From contig CBDDIF010000001.1 in assembly GCA_965228785.1 (NCBI GenBank), positions 2,604,001 through 2,668,000 on the forward strand: DNA of 64,000 bases. Reading direction: 5' to 3'. Made by a program: the position numbers and the translations under genes. The stretch comes from Hoeflea_A sp965228785. Lineage in GTDB: Bacteria; Pseudomonadota; Alphaproteobacteria; Rhizobiales; Rhizobiaceae. Below are positions 60,033 through 64,000 of this stretch, piece after piece (positions within the stretch are counted from its first letter, which is position 1; every line of letters starts with the position of its first letter). The notes below the pieces were generated by a model, which searched no databases, had not been told where the DNA came from, and was given only the letters and a program-made list of their open reading frames with translations.

Positions 60033-60428
60033 ATGCGTAGGACATTCTCAGCACCTTCTTTTTCCCATTTTCACGATCAATGGCACCTATCTCCCGGCCT
60101 CGACACCGGCGGGTATATCTTCTTCTCCGGTGCGACCGGATGTCGGCCGGACGGAACGGTCGCAAGTGATCCTGAGAAACAGTTCAGAGATGCATTTTCG
60201 TTCCTCGAAGAGACGCTAAAAGCTGGTGATCTTGAATGGAAAGATGTCGTCGAAATGACGACCTATCACGTCGATCTGCGAAAGCACCTGGATGCGTTCA
60301 TCAGGGTCAAGGACGAATTCATCACGGCCCCTTATCCGGCTTGGTCCAGCATTGGAACAACAGAGCTGATTACAGAAGGGACACTGGTGGAAATCCGAGT
60401 TATATGCCAACGTCCTGATAACGCTTGA
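60033..60428 (+). CDS. RidA-like protein lacking the usual active-site arginine
   Basis: Protein of 131 residues with the RidA/YjgF fold: GYIFFSGATGCRPDGTVASDPEKQFRDAFSFLEETLKAGDLEWKDVVEMTTYHVDL and a C-terminal GTLVEIRVICQ. The PxR motif that supplies the deaminase arginine reads PAWSSIGTTEL, so Trp/Ser occupy that site and imine deaminase activity is unlikely. AGGAGG precedes ATG 60033. An overlapping frame beginning at 59893 is a shadow. It is 22 bases upstream of the endonuclease/phosphatase-like gene. Confidence 0.87.
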   Translation: MRRTFSAPSFSHFHDQWHLSPGLDTGGYIFFSGATGCRPDGTVASDPEKQFRDAFSFLEETLKAGDLEWKDVVEMTTYHVDLRKHLDAFIRVKDEFITAPYPAWSSIGTTELITEGTLVEIRVICQRPDNA

Positions 60429-60450
60429 GAAACGAGCCTGAGGTTTTGGT

Positions 60451-61251
60451 GTGCGGGTAATGTGTCTGAATGGGTGGGGCGGAAAGCTTCATGAGGAACT
60501 ACTGCCCTATCTCGCTGAGACCGCTCCCGAGATTCTCTGTCTACAGGAGGTTATTCACAGCTCTTCATCTAAGAAGGACTGGCTGACGTATCGTGACGGC
60601 GATCACATCTTGCCGCAGCGCGCAAACCTATTTCGCGATGTCGCGGCCGCTTTGCCTGAGCATGCCGCGACCTTTTGCCCGGCCGCGCAGGGTGTGCTGT
60701 GGGACGAAGAGGTCTCGGTACCGTCGCAATGGGGTCTCGCAACCTTTGTGCATCGCTCACACCCGATCATCGGACAGGTGCAAGGCTTCGTTCACAAGGA
60801 CTATTCACCCGCCGGTTATGGAAATCACCCACGCTCCCGAAGCGCGCATGGTGTGCGGGTCTGGGACTATGACGCCAACCGAGCCTTTAGCGTCATCCAT
60901 ATGCACGGACTGCGTGACCCGAACGGAAAGATGGACACACCCGAACGGGCAGCGCAGGCACGCAAGCTGCTCAATCTCTCCCGTGAACTGGCTGGGGCTG
61001 ACGACCTCAAGGTGATTTGTGGTGATTTCAACGTCGAGCCCGACAGTGAAACGCTCTCGATCCTTGCCGATGCCGGAATGATTGAACTTGTAACGAGTCG
61101 CAGTTTCGACGGCACGCGCAACTCCCAGTACAAGAAATCGGGACGGTTTGCTGACTACATGCTGATCGATCAAGAAGATGCGGTAAAGAGTTTTGACGTG
61201 ATCCATGATCCTGAAGTGTCAGATCACTGTCCTCTTATTCTGGAAGTGTAG
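60451..61251 (+). CDS. Endonuclease/exonuclease/phosphatase family protein
   Basis: Metal-dependent phosphoesterase of 266 residues. Family motifs: MCLNGWGG and the metal Glu in ILCLQEVIHS, IHMHGLRDPNGK, the catalytic GDFNVEPDSETL, and the terminal SDHCPLILEV His. The start is a GTG at 60451. No signal peptide is seen, so DNA, nucleotides or phospholipid head groups in the cytosol could be substrates. Confidence 0.85.
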   Translation: MRVMCLNGWGGKLHEELLPYLAETAPEILCLQEVIHSSSSKKDWLTYRDGDHILPQRANLFRDVAAALPEHAATFCPAAQGVLWDEEVSVPSQWGLATFVHRSHPIIGQVQGFVHKDYSPAGYGNHPRSRSAHGVRVWDYDANRAFSVIHMHGLRDPNGKMDTPERAAQARKLLNLSRELAGADDLKVICGDFNVEPDSETLSILADAGMIELVTSRSFDGTRNSQYKKSGRFADYMLIDQEDAVKSFDVIHDPEVSDHCPLILEV

Positions 61252-61361
61252 CGTCGTTGAAACAGCGGACCTATGTGTCGGCAATCTGCATGGCAGCTGG
61301 TCAATCGATGAGTCCTGACCATGGGCTCTTTTCAGGTGTCGGAGGTCGAACCGACACAAAT

Positions 61362-62801
61362 TTATCGCCACAATCGCATGAAGCGGGTCAGCACAGGCTC
61401 GGCCAGTACTTCTGCGACAGCAGCCGAAGCAACGGGATGATGACAGATGACTTGCGGAGCCAGTATGATCCAGGAGTCCTCGTTCCGAAAGAAATCCATC
61501 GACGTGCGGGCGTAACCGCGCCAATAGCAATGGCCCGGATGGTCGTTGGGGCCGTATTCGTTGAGATCGTCGCCCGACCTCGTCACCGCCCAACCGAATT
61601 GGAAACTCACCGGCAGAGTCCGATTGTGCCTGCCCGCGAGGCCCAAACCGCGCGCGAGGCCGGTGTCGAGGTCGAGGCCTGCGACCCAGTGACCAGTCAA
61701 TATGGCGTGGCTCGTTGGAGACAACAGGCGCGACCCGTCGCTTGTCACCCCGTCCGCCGCCAGGAAGTCCATAAACGTGCCATAGTCGGCCACGGTCATC
61801 AGTGAACCCGTGTCGCCGCTTTCCTGTTTCCGAGGCCCTCTTGTGTGGTCGAAACCATTGGAATAGGGCGGGTCGGTTTCGGGGACCGATTGCGCGGCCT
61901 CCACGATTCCAAGGTGCTCCGGATCGTCGGTGGCTACTCCGTAGAGAGTCGGGATGCGTTCGGCACGCGGATCTCCGTCGGCCAGAAAGAAGGTCGCATC
62001 GGACATGCCGAGGGGCTTGAAAAGCATGTCCTGGAAGATTTCAGAAAGCCGACGGCGTCGTCCTGTCTCTCTTTCTGCAACAACTTCTATCACCCGCCCC
62101 AGCACCGCGGCGCCGAGCCCATAGCTCAATTGCCCGGGATGGGTCGCCAGAACGCCGGCTTCGGCAATGACCTGACAGAATTGTTCAAGATCGATGTCCT
62201 GACCAAGAATACAGGAAGATTTGTAGACGCGGTTGTTCACCCGGGACCGAAGCGCGCTCGCAATGTGAAACGATCCGTTCGTCTGGAATGCTCCGCTGGT
62301 GATCTCGTCGAAATCCCCCCACGCGTCGTAACCGATGCCGCTTGTCTCGCTCATCAAATGCTTGATCCGCATCGTTTCGCGCGCCGGCTCGGCCGAATAT
62401 CCGACAACGGTCTTTTTTCCCAGAGCCATGTTGACGATCTCGATATCGGCGAAGCTCCGATCGTCCGCCCTGTCGACCTGGCTGACGACCACCCAATCGC
62501 GACCGAACTCGGGCAGGTAGTTGCTCACCGGATCGTTGAGCTTCAGCAATCCGCGATCGTACATCATGAGCGCAATCGTGCTCGTCAGCACCTTCGTCAT
62601 CGAATACATGCGCATCATCGCGTCGGCTTGCATGGGTCGGCGCATCTCCAGGTCGGCGTACCCGAACGCTTTTGGGCCGTAAACTGAATCTCCGCGGCGA
62701 CACATGGCGACCAGCCCGGGGATGTTCAGCGCGCGATGATGCAGCGATTGCTCCAGGACCTCATCCAGCTCCGCTTCATATCCTTCCGCCAGCTTTGCCA
62801 T
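61362..62801 (-). CDS. Serine hydrolase, beta-lactamase/esterase class C-like
   Basis: Penicillin-recognising-fold hydrolase of 479 residues. The nucleophile motif is SMTK (Ser67, Lys70) in MMRMYSMTKVLTSTIALMMYD. YGLGAAVLGRVIEVVAERE provides the helix after the tyrosine region, and the C-terminal YWRGYARTSMDFF resembles the third motif region. The family includes esterases, D-aminopeptidases and class C beta-lactamases; no signal peptide is seen, which makes an antibiotic-resistance role unlikely. The substrate is unknown. Confidence 0.85.
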   Translation of the reverse strand: MAKLAEGYEAELDEVLEQSLHHRALNIPGLVAMCRRGDSVYGPKAFGYADLEMRRPMQADAMMRMYSMTKVLTSTIALMMYDRGLLKLNDPVSNYLPEFGRDWVVVSQVDRADDRSFADIEIVNMALGKKTVVGYSAEPARETMRIKHLMSETSGIGYDAWGDFDEITSGAFQTNGSFHIASALRSRVNNRVYKSSCILGQDIDLEQFCQVIAEAGVLATHPGQLSYGLGAAVLGRVIEVVAERETGRRRRLSEIFQDMLFKPLGMSDATFFLADGDPRAERIPTLYGVATDDPEHLGIVEAAQSVPETDPPYSNGFDHTRGPRKQESGDTGSLMTVADYGTFMDFLAADGVTSDGSRLLSPTSHAILTGHWVAGLDLDTGLARGLGLAGRHNRTLPVSFQFGWAVTRSGDDLNEYGPNDHPGHCYWRGYARTSMDFFRNEDSWIILAPQVICHHPVASAAVAEVLAEPVLTRFMRLWR

Positions 62802-62907
62802 GTGGGTTGCTCCCTCGGTTCAAGCCATCGTCGGAGATTGTAGGTCATCGAGACGGGCACTGCCTAGGCCGCAATGTCGGCAAAGCCGCTGAAACAAAAG
62901 GTCGAAG

Positions 62908-64000
62908 TTAGCCGACCGTGAACTGCCCCATCATGCCGCGATCCTCGTGCTCAAGGATGTGGCAGTGATACATGTAGGGATATTGCTCGGTTGCCTGATA
63001 GTCGAAACGAACCAGGATCTCCGACCAGTCGTCATCATCCAGAACCACGGTGTCCTTCCAGCCCTGCTGATCGGGCGGAGCGGCAGCACCTTCCATTCGG
63101 TCGATCAGGAAGGAGCACCCGTGCACGTGAAACGGATGCGCTCCCTGATTCGAGCGGATCCGCCAACGTTCCCAAACACCCCTATCGATGCGTTCGTTGA
63201 TAACCGCCATATCCATTGCCGCGCCATTGATCGTCATATCCATGGCAACATGGTCTCCGTGCTGGTGATGGCCGCCACCGTCATGATCCATGTCGAGAAT
63301 GAAATCGCGGGTCTGCACGATGTCGCTTGGCTTTGGTCTGACGATGGTTGTCAGCGTCGCCGGTAGCGGTGTGGTGTGCGCCGGCAGTGTGGCGTCGACG
63401 TTGAGCGTCACGGCCGGCTGCGGCTTGGTGTTCTGAGATCCAATCAGCTTGTTCAACACGCTGCCGACGATACCTTCTTCAAACTCATCCTCGAACAGGG
63501 TCAAAAGTTCGGCGGCGTTTCCGTCCGCCAGGTCAACGACGATTTCACATCTTTCACCTGGCGACATTTCCATCTGTGTCAGGGGCACCGGCGCCGCCAG
63601 CAGACCGCCGTCACAGGCGACTTTGTGAAAGGTTCGACTGTCGGAGAAGGCGACGATATAGAACCTGGCATTGGCGCCGTTCAGCAGGCGCAGGCGCACT
63701 TTCCCGGCCGGCACCTTCGCGACGGGAGATACCACGCCGTTGATGACGACGGTTTCGCCATACCATCCATCTTCGCCGGCGTCGGTCAGTGAATAGACCA
63801 ACCGACCATCGGCATCAAAGGTTCGGTCCTGAATGATGATGGGCAAATCATCAACGCCGTAGCGATTGGGAAGGTCGGCCGCGTCGCTCTCTTCGTCGTC
63901 GATGATGATCATGCCAGCCAGTCCATGGTAGACTTGGCGGCCGGTGCCTCCATGCGTGTGGGAGTGGTACCAGCAGGTGGCTGCCGGCTGGACGATGGAC
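62908..64000 (-). CDS. Multicopper oxidase (partial, N-terminus beyond the window)
   Basis: The gene runs off the right edge; about 364 C-terminal residues are visible. The frame is open from 64000 and includes CWYHSHTHGGTGRQVYHGLAG, the copper site of the first cupredoxin domain, so the ATG at 63912 is internal and not the start. Later motifs are HPFHVHGCSF and the type 1 site YHCHILEHEDRGMMGQF with axial Met. A His-rich insert (DHDGGGHHQHGDH) lies before the last domain, similar in character to metal-rich segments of CueO-like copper oxidases. Copper detoxification is plausible. Confidence 0.9.
   Translation of the reverse strand, partial: SIVQPAATCWYHSHTHGGTGRQVYHGLAGMIIIDDEESDAADLPNRYGVDDLPIIIQDRTFDADGRLVYSLTDAGEDGWYGETVVINGVVSPVAKVPAGKVRLRLLNGANARFYIVAFSDSRTFHKVACDGGLLAAPVPLTQMEMSPGERCEIVVDLADGNAAELLTLFEDEFEEGIVGSVLNKLIGSQNTKPQPAVTLNVDATLPAHTTPLPATLTTIVRPKPSDIVQTRDFILDMDHDGGGHHQHGDHVAMDMTINGAAMDMAVINERIDRGVWERWRIRSNQGAHPFHVHGCSFLIDRMEGAAAPPDQQGWKDTVVLDDDDWSEILVRFDYQATEQYPYMYHCHILEHEDRGMMGQFTVG

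Noticed and set aside
59893..60219. 108-codon frame overlapping the RidA-like gene
   Set aside because: Its second half is an out-of-phase reading of the RidA-like gene, and it lacks a ribosome-binding site.
61362..62801. Antibiotic beta-lactamase
   Set aside because: No signal peptide and a 479-residue length point to the esterase/peptidase side of the fold family; nothing in the context suggests resistance.
1..64000. CRISPR arrays, prophage, integrases or tRNA genes
   Set aside because: I looked for regularly spaced repeats, transposase or integrase motifs and tRNA T-loop/acceptor patterns and saw none that hold up. A tRNAscan and CRISPR finder run would settle it.

Overview
The window is GC-rich chromosomal DNA from an alphaproteobacterium, most likely of the Hyphomicrobiales (Rhizobiales). 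This is inferred from gene content, not from a marker search. The main pointers are a dcw cluster with MraZ repeats and a full CtrA site (TTAA-N7-TTAA) upstream, a fused ArsR/methyltransferase regulator next to metF, betaine-lipid genes btaA-btaB behind a Pho box, TRAP transport, and a class A RNase P RNA. I see no tRNA, rRNA, CRISPR array, transposase or phage gene.

Left part (1-15.5 kb): a YeeE/YedE sulfur-compound transporter faces glpD-glpK. Next come an orphan peptide-type solute-binding protein and a small DUF442-type phosphatase-like protein. A minus-strand run follows, read as a ten-cysteine secreted peptide, a histidine-rich conserved protein, an alpha/beta hydrolase and TerC. After it lie ettA, an SDR, a MOSC protein and the sahR-metF methionine-cycle pair. 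The cysteine peptide and the histidine-rich protein, separated by a strong hairpin and preceded by palindromes, are the best candidate here for an undescribed system.

Middle (15.7-34 kb): a DMT exporter, a CPA2 antiporter, two murein hydrolases, the phosphate-starvation lipid genes btaA-btaB, and a decayed class III adenylate cyclase that has lost its catalytic domain. A seven-gene catabolic cluster follows: an enolase-superfamily enzyme, a three-part TRAP transporter, RidA, a creatininase-family amidohydrolase and a fused HyuA/HyuB hydantoinase/oxoprolinase. A divergent RpiR regulator overlaps a small-molecule kinase. The cluster looks like uptake and hydrolysis of a cyclic amide or similar N-containing compound, but the substrate is unknown.

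Cell-envelope block (34-51 kb): a TerB-DnaJ protein, a murein amidase, a lytic transglycosylase, two related palindromic repeats, rnpB, then mraZ-rsmH-ftsL-ftsI-murEF-mraY-murD-ftsW-murG-murC-murB. murE and murF are one uninterrupted 971-codon frame. The usual ddl-ftsQ-ftsA-ftsZ continuation is absent; a diguanylate cyclase and a Tat-exported multicopper oxidase follow instead.

Right end (54-64 kb): mixed accessory genes. They include a Tat/lipoprotein L,D-transpeptidase with small neighbours and a Tat-anchored thioredoxin-like protein, rpsU, an MFS transporter, an HTH-GAF regulator, a RidA-like protein lacking the usual arginine, an endonuclease/exonuclease/phosphatase protein, a serine hydrolase, and a second multicopper oxidase cut by the window edge. 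Several short open frames with good ribosome-binding sites (25, 37 and 52 residues) are also recorded.
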